A stretch of 64,000 nt of DNA from positions 35,310,557-35,374,556 of the forward strand of contig JANCRA010000008.1 in the NCBI GenBank assembly GCA_024362935.1. Direction: 5' to 3'. Shown piece after piece: positions 1 to 10,448 of this stretch. Each line of letters begins with the position of its first letter. Positions within the stretch are counted from its first letter, which is position 1. The DNA is from Setophaga petechia. Its lineage: Eukaryota > Chordata > Aves > Passeriformes > Parulidae. The position numbers and the translations under genes were made by a program. The notes beneath the pieces are model-generated. The model saw only the letters and a program-made list of their open reading frames with translations, ran no database searches and was not told the DNA's origin.

Positions 1-575
1 TTCTAAGCAAACAGGAAAAGCTTTTTTCTTGCTGTCTTAAAAGACCTCCAAATTTTTCCACAGTTGTCACTTAAACACAACTCGTGCAAACTGGAAATTT
101 TGAACACAAAATAATAAAATAGCCCTATTTGAACTGAACTGCATTGCTACTTATAATGTATAAATTATAAAATAATTTCTTTCAGGAGTTAAGAAAAAAC
201 CAAACATGTCTGCTGTCACCTAGAAGTGTTTATACTGGGGTTTTTTTCTACCTGTGAGGCCATGAGAAGCAATTAAAACTCATTCCTCAATAGTCAACAC
301 AACAGCTATAGTTTTAATCCTTGAGTAACAGCGTCCCAATTTCAGAGAAGGTGACCATGGATCTCTTGTCTAATGGTATCCCCTGATCCAAAAAAGCACC
401 TACAAAAGAACATTGTACAGAACACACAAAGAATCCCCAACCATAAAAGTACATAAATCTGGAACTCTGTTTTATTGTAGCCATGCAGCTGAAACTATCG
501 TTACAGGTGAATCCACTGACTTTGGTTTATTACCAATTTTTATAAGTTTAAAGACTTTTGGTAGAAGGACCTTAC
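1..575 (-). other. DOK6: DOK6 intron, 5' part (downstream of the PTB-end exon)
   Basis: On the minus strand the intron opens with gtaagg at 575-570, a good donor. The rest is AT-rich, with no recognised repeat and no second splice-bounded frame. The sequence that should continue the protein after the Lys-Ala-Arg end of the exon is not seen here, so the next coding exon lies beyond the left edge. Confidence 0.75.
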
Positions 576-714
576 CCTTGCCTTCTGCTCCATTTCCATC
601 ATTAATCTTTCATGCTGCTCAGCTATTGCCAGTGTTGCAGAGTGGACCTTCTGATATATCATTTCTCCTTCTCGTGTTTGAAAGGTGAACAGCCCTTCTC
701 CTGTGTCACACATC
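576..714 (-). CDS. DOK6: DOK6 exon encoding the end of the PTB domain
   Basis: Internal coding exon of 139 bp, read on the minus strand. The acceptor is ccctacag at the 714 side, after a pyrimidine-rich run, and the donor is gtaagg at 575. The first base completes an Arg codon begun in the exon at 25743-25932. The frame then runs for 46 codons without a stop and ends in phase 0. It reads [17 protein letters not shown], then [19 protein letters not shown], then MMEMEQKAR. In Dok proteins this is the last strands and C-terminal helix of the IRS-type PTB domain, which binds phosphotyrosine motifs of receptors such as RET. The acidic, Met-rich tail favours DOK6 over DOK5, which as I recall diverges right after the EQHERL stretch. 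The C-terminal tail exon is outside the window. The product is a cytoplasmic, membrane-recruited adaptor without catalytic activity. Confidence 0.9.
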
Positions 715-3045
715 CTGTAGGGAGATTTAAGAAGAACGGAAAGAAAAAAATTAGTATTGAGTAATTTTTATCTAACTATTATGAAAAGTGCATCCCTTAC
801 AGTAGCAAATGCCAACTTTAGAGATGCAGTTAAGCTCTGAAATTCCAAACACCAAACATCTGCAGTTATTTTTAGCACTGGAGAAAAACATATTCCAAGA
901 GATGGGCAGAACTTCATTAACATATTTTTTAAAGTCAGTTTTAATCATCATCTGGATAGTGAAAAAGAAGCTTTAGCATGGAATAAAAACTTGAGATAAT
1001 AGTCAGTTATTTCTGTCATTTTTTCCAAATGTCTGCACCAGTAAATGTGAGCTAAATTTAACTATTACATATTAACATTTTAACTATTTAATTAATTATT
1101 TTAACTAGTTTAATTGATGCCAGAAATACATAGTACATTGTGACTTTGACTTACTGACATTTTAAGAGAACACTGACCAACTAAAAATGCCATTATGGTT
1201 AATAACTACAAAGATGATGCATTGAAAGACAGCATTAAAAGGGTTAAATTATTACTACCTCTGTCAGTATATTTATGTGAGGCAGCATCCAAAGTTATCC
1301 TGATAGTAACAAAAGCCATTCAGTCCATGTGAGAATAAGAACAGTTGTAAAAGAAGATTAAATAATGAAAAAACCCCTCTAGAAATAATATTTACTTTCT
1401 TGTTTTGAGGGACCAAATGCTGTTATCCCTATCTGTGATATCAGTGCAGCATTACTCAGAGAAAGAAGAGTGGTACACAGTAAATATGATGACAAAAAGG
1501 TCTGTGAAATACAGGAAATAGGAGTGAAAAATAATGTTAGATTGCTGTGTGACCATTATTTGGAGGATGTACATGCTGTTAACCAGTGGTGCAATGCAAT
1601 GTATTTATATTAGTAGTTCCATTATATTATCAGTATCTGATTTACATATTTTTTATAGACTACTTGCAGTTTCAGAAATGGAATTTCAAAAATCCTTTTT
1701 ATTTAGTCTGATACCTCCTGTAAAGATTTTCAGTTATCTGTGACAGGAAAATGTTGACTTGAGCCACTGATGCATAACATGCATCAATAATAGAGAGATT
1801 TTGATTTGCCTTCAAACACCAGATTCCTTTATTGTTTTGGATGTTTACATCATTTTTAAAGAAACGAAATTCTGTTAATATCCCAGCTCCTTCAGCATGG
1901 TCTCATAAAGCCCAAAACTTACAGAATTAAAAAAAAAAATTAGAAAAATGTGTCCCACATAGTTCAACATTCAAATGGGTTTTTAAATGTTATCTTTAGA
2001 ATTTGCATCCTATATTCTGTATGATTATTCATGCATTACATTTTTACAAAAAAATTTCCCATCAAACGAACATACAGATCTGTATTATTTTAATTAAATA
2101 ATAATTTAAATATATGTCCTACTATATTACATGCACATACAATTATACTGCAGCTTTTTGAAAAGACAATACTTTTTTCTCATGAGAATTATCTTTTTGT
2201 CAAATTAGGATACGGCTTCCTAAACAATTTAATTTAAAAAGTTATCTGAATAGGGCTGTTATGCTATATAAGGGACTGCTGAGAATTCAGCAGTTGGTTC
2301 TGATTTCAAGGTTGACCAGTGAAAAAAACCTCTTATTAACACTTACAAAATCTTTTCCTGTTCACTGGAGGAGACATGCTACTTGTACAAAGAATTTATG
2401 CATGTTTGTGTTTGGGAAGAGCAAAAAGTATCAGAGGCAGAAACAGTAAACAGAGGTGTTTCTGAAAAATAGCTGGTGAAAATACTTTGTAATGATCAAC
2501 TGAGGTATTGAAAACAGATTTCACAGTCTAAACAATACATGATTAACAATACCATAATTCTGGAATAATACCAGTTTTCTTCATTAAAAAATAGAAATAA
2601 AATAAAATCCATTTTATAGATAGGTATTATTTAATCAGTGTTACTATGATGTGCTAATTAGGAGATTTAAAAAAAAGCTTTTTGTACTAAATTCCAATGG
2701 AGATCAAGATCCTTGCTGTAAACATTTAAGACATATTATATCCTTAGACAGAGTCCTCCAAAGGCTTCTGGTGGAAATAAAATGTCCCCAGAGTTTTGTG
2801 ACATTATGGCAACAGCCTTTCAGATCCCTCAGGGCATCATATAGCCAGTACTCTGCTTTTGTGTAAAGAGATCTTAATAAAATTCAAACAGCGTGAAATG
2901 GAAAGTCTGGAAAAAGGGATGGGGTTTCAGAAACTGAAGGAAAATATGATCTTTTTTGTTGGTTTCAGAGGATGAAAAATCCTACAGAGATGAAAAACAA
3001 GGAAATGGGGGAAAAAACAGGCAATGGGGCATGATTAACATTGAT

Positions 3046-3290
3046 GGACTTAGCTGCCTGTTTTCACCACGGAAACCCCAACCACCCCCCGTGCCTGCCA
3101 GAGCAGGGTCTGTCCCTGGCTGGGGGCACCAGCTCAGGCTGTGGCACTGCCACCTCACCCCTGCACAGCACACTGCCCTGCCTCCCAGCCTCAGCTGTGG
3201 GGGACATGTCACACCAGGGCTGGAAAGCCATTGCCAGCAGCCTCCCCGTGAGGGCTTCCCTGGCTAGTGATGGATGGTCTGCACACAGCT
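3046..3290. other. GC-rich block within an AT-rich intron
   Basis: About 245 bp rich in C and G, with CCACC, CTGCC and CAGC words, abruptly bordered by AT-rich DNA. CpG dinucleotides are rare, so it is not a CpG island. Open frames exist on both strands but are compositional. It may be an old, decayed repeat or LTR piece; I do not recognise the family. Confidence 0.5.
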
Positions 3291-3597
3291 GCTCAAAACT
3301 GGAGGTGAAGGAGAATTCTAGGCATCATTTTTTAAAGTGTTGAATTCCCCCAGCTCAACTTGAAGTTTAACAGGACTTAATGCCCCAAAGAATTAAGTAG
3401 TTGTTACTTGGCACATCTTGGAACCAAGTGAAAGCAGCAAAAATTGTTAGCATAAAACTTTCTTTCTTCCATTTAAACTTCTTATAATTAATCTGTCTCC
3501 CAAGGAGATGAATCCCTTTGCCGTAGTAAGGTTTTCCTGTTCATCTCCTCAGAGCATTGTTCCATTACTCTGAAGTGAAAATCTGAGTTTAGACCTT

Positions 3598-3623
3598 CTA
3601 GTCTAGTCTAGTCCAGTCTAGTC
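3598..3623. repeat. Short CTAGT tandem repeat
   Basis: About five 5-bp units of CTAGT type in a row, one with a T-to-C change (ccagt). A run of ttctatt-like words follows at about 3637-3658. A simple low-complexity repeat with no sign of function. Confidence 0.7.
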
Positions 3624-5540
3624 CCATCAATTTTTCTGTTCTATTCTATTTTATTCTAGTTATAAACCAAGATGAGTATCCTCATTAAGGTTAGGTTCAG
3701 TCTTTCCTAAACAAGGAAACATAGGCCAAAATAGGGGCACTCCTAAGAATGATGAAGATGGGGACAGGGAAAGGGTGCTCTCTGAAGCTTAAGGGTTTTG
3801 CCATAAAAGCAAAACCTTTGCATATCTGGCCAACAGGAACAGATAAGCCCATGAGCTGAAACAAGACTTGTCTTGTTCTATTTATAGTCCAAACAAAGTC
3901 AGTAGGACAAAAAGCTATTATCTCTATGGCCCTTCTAGATGTCAGATAACTGTCCCTATAAAGCTCCAATTTAGGAGGTTTAGCCTTGCTAATGTCTTGT
4001 TAATTTCTCTATGTTTAAAGCATACATTGTTGATCAACTAATAACCAATTTAATAACATTTCCATAACTTTTACATGCCCTAACATAATTTTCTAGAAAA
4101 GGCAGGACAAAGGTCTGGGCCTCTTTTTTCCTGGTACTGTCGCAGTTAAGCAGTGCAGTCCTACCAACTTGGTATGACCTTCACTGGCAGAAAAATGCCA
4201 CTGATTTTGTATACTTCAATTTTTTTATGAGAGACGTGCAGTCTGCGGGTGCTTGAAAAATCCGATCTATTTCTGTGTTTTTCAACTTATAAACAGAGAT
4301 GTCATTAACCTATGCTTTAAGATATTTAAGGATTCAATGCATTAAAATGCATGAAGTGCTTTTACTGAAGCAGGAAAGTGCATTTTTTTTCATACATTAT
4401 TACAGAATGATATAACTGGACAGACAGTGACACCACTAGATAAACAGTACTGCAAATAATTGCAATTTAAAAAATTCTTTAAATGCTGCAGCAGCTTTTC
4501 ATAACTACCACCATCAGCAGATCTGGCTCAAGAACCAGGAGAGAAAATAGAGAGGAATGTGGGAGCTCAGCTTTTGGCCTAGGACAAGCTGGATTCAGAG
4601 ATCAGCAGTGAAAGTTCTTGCTTTCATTGAAGGTAGAATTTCTGTTCAAGTCATAGAGATTATCCCACCACTGTTTCCAGACATTTTTCAACATGTCCCA
4701 AATTCATACAATGGTTGCCCACTGCCTTTGCTCAGAATGCAATTTCTGCCTTTTAGATAAGAATCAATACTGTATATTAACCATATAGAATTCCCTTCAG
4801 AAAGGAAACTTCATTGACTTAACCATCATTTATAAAAAGTACTTTTTCCCAGATAAAAGTTCATGCTGTCATGTCACTGGTGACATAGCTTAGAAGTTTA
4901 ACAGTGCAGTATTCAGCAACTGCATGAGAAGACAAGAATTTGACATATCAGCTTCACTATTTCCATTAGGGGTAAAATCTATTTTCACAAAAATGAAGGT
5001 TGAATGAAAACTGAAATGCCCAGAAAAATTATTGTCTTGTTTTAAAATAAAAGATAACTTACAATTATAAGTAGAAAAAACTTTAGCTGTTCATATATCT
5101 ACATGTAATTTTTAATGAATTTTAATTATTTCTTTTTATCAACAAATAATCTGGGATTAAAGAAATAATAGCTGATTTATAGACTCAAACGTGTATCAAA
5201 TTACATACAAATAACTAAAAAGAGGCAATCATCCTCAAATTGAAACTGAAAATACATCATAAAAAAGTCTACTATTAATGACTAATTCCTACTCATAACT
5301 ATAAATATTAATAACTAATAGGTAATAAATATCTCACTTCAGCATTTCCAGTTCTTGAAATAAAAATAGGCTTTAAATTCTTAAATGAGAACAGATCATG
5401 AGTACATAACGTCCAGTAACAAGTACCAAACTGGATGTAGTTGTTGTTGCATGCTTCACAGCTAGAGTTTGAAAAATGGTTTCATTAAAAGAATGGAGCT
5501 GTTTACTCAGATATTTCAAGGCCCCAGAATTAAATTAATA

Positions 5541-6640
5541 AAATCACAGAACAACAAAATTCTTAGAATTGGAAGAGACCTCTGGAAATAATCTGGAACA
5601 ATTCACCTTTCCAAGCCAGAGTCACCAAGAGCAGGTAACATGGGAAATTGTCCCAGTGAGTTTTAAATGTCTCCAGAGAGAGAGACTTCATTACCTCCTT
5701 GGGCAGCCTGTTCCACTTCTCTGCCACCCTCAATGTAAAGTTCGTCTGCATGCTGAGGTGAAACTTCTACTTCAGTTTATGGTTATTTGCTCCTTGTCCT
5801 GTCACTGGGCACCACCGAAAAGAGTTTGGTACCAACCTCTTGGCACCCGCCTTAGAGATGTTTATATGTGTTGATGCGAATGCCTCTCATTCTTCTCTTC
5901 TCCAGACTAAGCAGGCCCAGTTCCCACAGTCTCCCCTCACAAGAGAAATGCTCCAGACCCCAGATCATCTCTGTGGCCCCTGATGGACCCTCTCCAGTAG
6001 CTCCTTGTCTTTCTTGTACCGAGGAGCCCAGAACTGGACACAGCACTCCAGATGTGGCCTGGCTAGGGCTGAGCAGGGGGGGATCACCTCCCTCAGCCTG
6101 CTGGCCACACTCTTCCCAAAGCACCCCAGAGTCCCATTGGTCCTCCTGGCCACAAGGGCACTGCAGGCTCATGGCCAGCTTGTCATCCAGCAGGACTCCC
6201 AGTTCTTCTCTGCAGAGCTGCTCTCCAGCTGGTCAGCCCCAACCTGCCCTGGTACTTGGGGTTATCTCCAGCTGGTCAGCCCCAACCTGCCCTGGTACTT
6301 GGGGTTATTCCTCCCCAGGTGCAGGACCCTGCACTTGCCCTTGTGGAACCTCATTTGGTTTCTCTCCACCCAGCTCTCCCGCCTATCAAGGTCCCACTCG
6401 ATGGCAGCAGAGCCTCCAGCTGTATCAGCCATTCCCTCAGTTTTGTATCATCATCATCATCAAACTTGCTGGGGGTACATTCTCTACATTTGTCCAGGTC
6501 ATTGATAAACAAACTGAATTAGGCCAGTCCCAGCATTGATCCCTGGGCAACGCCACTGACTGCAGGCTTCCAGCTGGGTTCTTCTCCACTGATCATGACC
6601 TCTGAGCTCTGCCTTGATCCATCTCACAAGTGCTTAGCTA
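5541..6640 (-). mobile_element. CR1 LINE, 5'-truncated, minus orientation
   Basis: Avian CR1 (chicken repeat 1) retrotransposon. The + strand begins with aatcacagaac, the reverse complement of the CR1 3' terminal repeat, and continues into ggaagagacctctgg and the 3' UTR. Beyond about 5850 the minus strand shows the decayed C-terminal part of ORF2 (reverse transcriptase): [14 protein letters not shown], then [19 protein letters not shown] at about 6150-5990, then SLEKRRMRGIRINTYKHL near 5910-5855. The frame is broken by stops and frameshifts, so it is non-coding. The 5' end of the copy is lost near 6640, typical of truncated LINE insertion. It lies in the same orientation as DOK6 transcription. 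It carries a perfect 43-bp tandem duplication at 6223-6308. The boundary at 6640 is approximate, to about 40 bp. Confidence 0.92.
6223..6308. repeat. Perfect 43-bp tandem duplication inside CR1
   Basis: Two identical 43-bp units (6223-6265 and 6266-6308), each starting ctccagctggtcagcccc and ending ggggttat. Known CR1 sequence has one copy here, so this is a local duplication within the element. The lack of differences suggests it is younger than the CR1 insertion itself, which is otherwise diverged. Confidence 0.9.
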
Positions 6641-9394
6641 GGTAATGCTCATTTCCTGTATGCCAAGGAAGCCAGTCAGATGGCACATATGGGACCAGGC
6701 CTGTTACTTCTAAGATGAGTAACAAATAAAAGTCAGCCTTTCTTTAAAGCCTTGAAACTGTGGCTGTCAGTCATGAAAAGGAACTAATTGGTATGCACAA
6801 TCTAACTCTGAACTGAGACACTTATTGCTTGTGTTGCTACAGCTTTGATTTTTTAAAAAGTGGTGGAAACTAGCAATTTTGCCTCCAATTTAATTAGATT
6901 ATCAGTGGAGACACACAAACACTATCTCTCTTGTGGATATCTAACTTTTGTTCTTTCCTTGTTTGTTGTTATCTTAACTTGAGCTAAGCCATTTTGACAG
7001 AAATCCTGTTTCTTCTTTGTGTGCAAGGACGATACACACAGCATACACTAAAGACAGGCCAGCTAAGCAGCAGACCTCACTATAAAATGAATGCTAAGCT
7101 TCCCTGAGGGTCCAAATTCTTTGCTCGTTCCAGCCTTCAACACATGCTAGCTTGCTTCCTGCCGAAGTTGGGCTTTTCTGAGAAAACAAAACAAAACAAA
7201 AAAGGCAAGGAAAGCAAATAAACTCTTTGTGGCAAGAGCATATTTAGATAAAAAGCTCCCTTTATGCCTAGGAATGCTTATCAAGACAACTGAAAAATAA
7301 ACTATGCTTGTTTTTATGAAATTTTAAGTCAACTTCTATGTTGAAAGGATAGAAAAACAAAGGCAGAAAAAAGGAAATCCTTATAAAGATTCCTAACTTG
7401 CTATTGAACAGGCAAAAAAAGGACACTTTGCAGGGGAATCCATAGGAAACAAAGGTATCTTCATAAACAGAATATGTATGGAAAGTTCTATGGGTGGAGC
7501 AGAGAGAGGACAATTAATAGAAAATGTGCACAAAGTGTAAATGATCCAGGTATGCAACTTTGGCAGCAGACATGGTCAGAGAGATTCAAAGCTGAGACAA
7601 GGTTGGTGAAAACAGGGAAATAGTCCTGTGAAAAATCTGTGTTTGGGAAATAGTCCTGTGAAAAATCTGTGTTTGGGAAATGAAGATCATCAAGGTGAAG
7701 CACAGAAACGGTGCAAAGTGCAACATCCAGAAAGAGTAAACAGAGAATCTGAGTGTGCTCTGTTACACATTCCCTATGGGAATAAAGAGTTAAACTGCCA
7801 TGCCTAGCTGTCAGCATTTTAGAGTTTTATCTGGAGTGTCAAAAGGATAACCTAGAAATTTTATGATCTGAGAAGCAAATAATGAAAATGTTTTGATATA
7901 TGAGGTGTCTGCCTGCCCCCCTTAATCATAGTTATTTACCAGCAAGAATATACAAGAAGAAAAAGCAATTACGCATGCTACCTACTAATTGCCAGCCATA
8001 GGCATTCCTCCATGACACTTACTGTCATGTTTTTGCACTTAAGCTGAAGTGGGAAACTTTACACTGCTCTTGAATATGCTTGAATATCCTCGAATTTGGC
8101 CTGAGTTAATGCAGGAAAGTTCGAATATTATCAGACCTTTGATATGGCTCAGTAACTTGATCATGGAGCTTAGCCCCAAAGATTTGTTCAAGGTCAGATC
8201 TTGTGTTTCTGGAGTCATCCACAGTGTTTTCAACTAAATGCTCTAAGGGATCTCCACACTATCCATGTAGCTTTCCTACTAAGGCCATTTATAGAAACAT
8301 TTTGAAATTCTGAGAAGGAAAACATTCACAGATGGAGTGGAAATGATTGATGATGATTTGCTGCCAGGTAGGTGGAACTACACCACTCAGAGGAATCCAG
8401 CAGTCCTTCTCTAATATTACCTAGAGGATCTTAATGCATTCCAAGTTGGAAATCTTTTAAAGACCTTATATGCAGCCATGGTAACAAAAATCTTATGTGC
8501 TAGTCTGATGAATACACTGCCAGTCTTTCTGAGCAGAGATGAGATACCCTAAAAATTTTCCCTGTTACAGGGAGACTTATAGGGGGACTCATTCTGTGAG
8601 TGAATAGCATTTTTTAATTCTAAGATTATTTTTCTGCCTAAACCAGAAACCATTTAAGTCGTGTAATATGCCAGAACAAAAATTTTCTCATGAAAATGTT
8701 TTTCTTTGTTTTAAGGACATATAGGACACATTTCTCTACAGTACCAGTGGTAATTATGCCTCTTGGGATACTTTTTCTTTCATTGACTGTACTGCCTCTA
8801 CAGCCACCGTCTCTGTGATGCCCCATGTGATAGCACATTTAGACCACTGAGGCATATGAGGGTTACCAACCCATTTCTGCATGCCAGACATTTCCACTTT
8901 TTGCTTAATGGAAGTGCAGAAAGTGGGCTGTGACTTTGTCTGGACTACATAAATGATTGTCCACTAGCATTATAAACCTCTATTTCATTTCCACAGGGTT
9001 TACCCCTGTCTATCATAGGAAACAGTGGAAAAATATATACTTTAGTTTTTTTCCTGAGTTTCAGTTTTGATAAGAAGGAGGATTCTATCTGGAGTTTATT
9101 TCAGACCACTTTTATTTGGTTGCTACCAAGCCATCCATACTCTTATCATTAAGATGTTCTTGTTGTATTAATTACTTTGATATATCAGAATAAAATTAGC
9201 TAGTGCTGAAGAGTTAAAGATAGTAAATAATTCTCAATGCTGGTTACAGTACAAGAAGCAGCAAACTGGACTCAAAGTCAGGCATAAGAGGTGGAATGTG
9301 GAGATTGATGTGCAATTATGAAATATGTCCATATGTAATAGCAAACATGCTGTGCAGAGGCTGTTTTCTATTTCCCATATCCTAGAAACTAAGC
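6641..9394 (-). other. DOK6: DOK6 intron between CR1 and LTR
   Basis: Unique-looking AT-rich sequence. Apart from the 30-bp duplication at 7621-7680 I see no repeat, RNA gene or exon. The weak frame at 7488-7817 on the minus strand merely spans that duplication. Confidence 0.65.
7621..7680. repeat. Perfect 30-bp tandem duplication
   Basis: Units 7621-7650 and 7651-7680 are identical; each starts tagtcctgtgaaaaatctgt and ends gtttgggaaa. The two copies do not differ, so the duplication is recent or copy-corrected. Confidence 0.93.
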
Positions 9395-9560
9395 TGTGGT
9401 GTGAAGCCAGGTGTCCACCAAGGCTGCTCTATCACCCCTCAGCTGGACAGGGGAGAGAAAATATGAGAAAAAGTGTCTGAGTTGAGATAAGGACAGGGAG
9501 CACTCAATCACCAGTTACGGTCACAGGCAAAGCAGGCTCATCTCAGGGTGAGTATTTGAA

Positions 9561-9566
9561 TTTATT
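9561..9566 (-). promoter_or_regulatory. LTR polyadenylation hexamer AATAAA
   Basis: The + strand reads tttatt in ...gaatttattgccaatc, which is AATAAA on the minus strand, at the expected place in the LTR sense strand. It is intact and sits in the same direction as DOK6 transcription, so it could act as a cryptic intronic polyadenylation site. Use in vivo cannot be judged from sequence. Confidence 0.55.
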
Positions 9567-9779
9567 GCCAATCAAATCAGAACAGGCTAATGAGAAGTAA
9601 ACCCAAATCTTAAGAATATCATCCACCCACTCCTTCTTCTTTCCTGGGCTTAATTTTATTCCTGATTCTCTATCTTCTTCTCTCCAATGGCACAGGAGGA
9701 TGGGTAAAGGAGACTGCTGTCCATCCATTGTTTTTGCCCTCCCCTCCTCCTCAGCTGGATGACTTCTCAAACTTTCACT

Positions 9780-10085
9780 TCTCCAGCATGGGATCTCTCC
9801 CACAGGAGACAGTATGCTACCTAAGTCTGTCCCACAGGCTGCAGCCTTTCACAAACTGCTCTGGCATAGATACCTTCCAGAGGGTTGTCCTTCAGGAGCA
9901 GACTGCTCCAATGTGGGTCCCCAATAGGACCAAAGGTCCTTCCAGCCAACCTGTTCCAGCATGGTCTCCTCTCTCTATGAGCCCACAGGTCCCAGTCCAG
10001 GCTTCCCACAGGGCCACAGCCTCCTTTGGCATCTACCTGCTCCACTGTGGGATCCTCCATGGGATCTCTGCTCCACCATGGACTT
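9780..10085 (-). repeat. Degenerate 45-60 bp array inside the LTR
   Basis: Recurring words ctgctcca/ctccagc + gtggg/atggg + cccacagg at about 9780, 9856, 9902, 9951, 10038 and 10069 mark a diverged tandem array. Units are roughly 30-70 bp apart. The related LTR at 51668-52290 skips this whole segment. Confidence 0.7.
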
Positions 10086-10448
10086 TCAGAGCCTGCAGGG
10101 GCACAGCTGCCTCACCACAGTCTGCACCACTGCCGGCAAATCCCAGCTCCATGCCTGGAGCACCCCCTGCCTCTCCTTCTCCCCTGCCTTTGGTATCTTC
10201 AGGGCTGTATCTCACATATTCTGAGTCCTCTCTCTGGCTGCAGTTGCTGTTCTTCAGGGTTTCTTTCCCTGCTTCATAAATCCATTATCCCAAAGGGCTA
10301 CCACTGACCCTGATGGGCTTGGCCTTGGCCAGCAGCAGCTCTGTCTTGGAGCTGCCTGGCACTGGCTCTGTCAGACATGGGGGAAGCTTCTGGCAGCCAC
10401 CTCCGTAGCCCCCTTGCTGCCAAAGCCTTGTCACACAAACCCCATACA

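Larger units (their letters stand above)
715..5540 (-). other. DOK6: DOK6 intron, distal part
   Basis: AT-rich intronic DNA. It holds the GC-rich block at 3046-3290 and the CTAGT mini-repeat at 3598-3623, listed separately. Otherwise I see only short A/T runs, with no recognised transposon, RNA gene or splice-bounded frame. Reading frames of 60-100 codons here have no family resemblance and look like chance. Confidence 0.7.
9395..10448 (-). mobile_element. Solo LTR of an avian endogenous retrovirus, long form
   Basis: About 1.05 kb of GC-rich sequence that I recognise as an abundant avian ERV LTR. In its own sense it lies on the minus strand: it starts TGTATGGGGTTTGTGTGACA near 10448 and ends ...CCACA-like at 9395. 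Family landmarks are the block around 9431-9465 (ctcagctggacaggggagag), the block 9555-9600 (attgccaatcaaatcagaa) with AATAAA on the minus strand, and the region 10310-10440 (ggcttggccttggccagcag). No gag, pol or env sequence adjoins it, so it is a solo LTR left by recombination. No clear target-site duplication is visible and the ends are good to about 10 bp. The open frames across it are compositional. It shares its family with the copy at 51668-52290 but contains an extra degenerate array. Confidence 0.85.

Noticed and set aside
3046..3290. CpG island or promoter
   Set aside because: GC-rich but with very few CpG dinucleotides and no TATA or initiator context.
5868..6539. 223-codon plus-strand frame
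   Set aside because: It is the antisense of decayed CR1 ORF2, not a gene.
9728..10279. 183-codon plus-strand frame and overlapping frames
   Set aside because: They lie wholly within the GC-rich LTR, which is stop-poor by composition; LTRs of this family carry no gene here.
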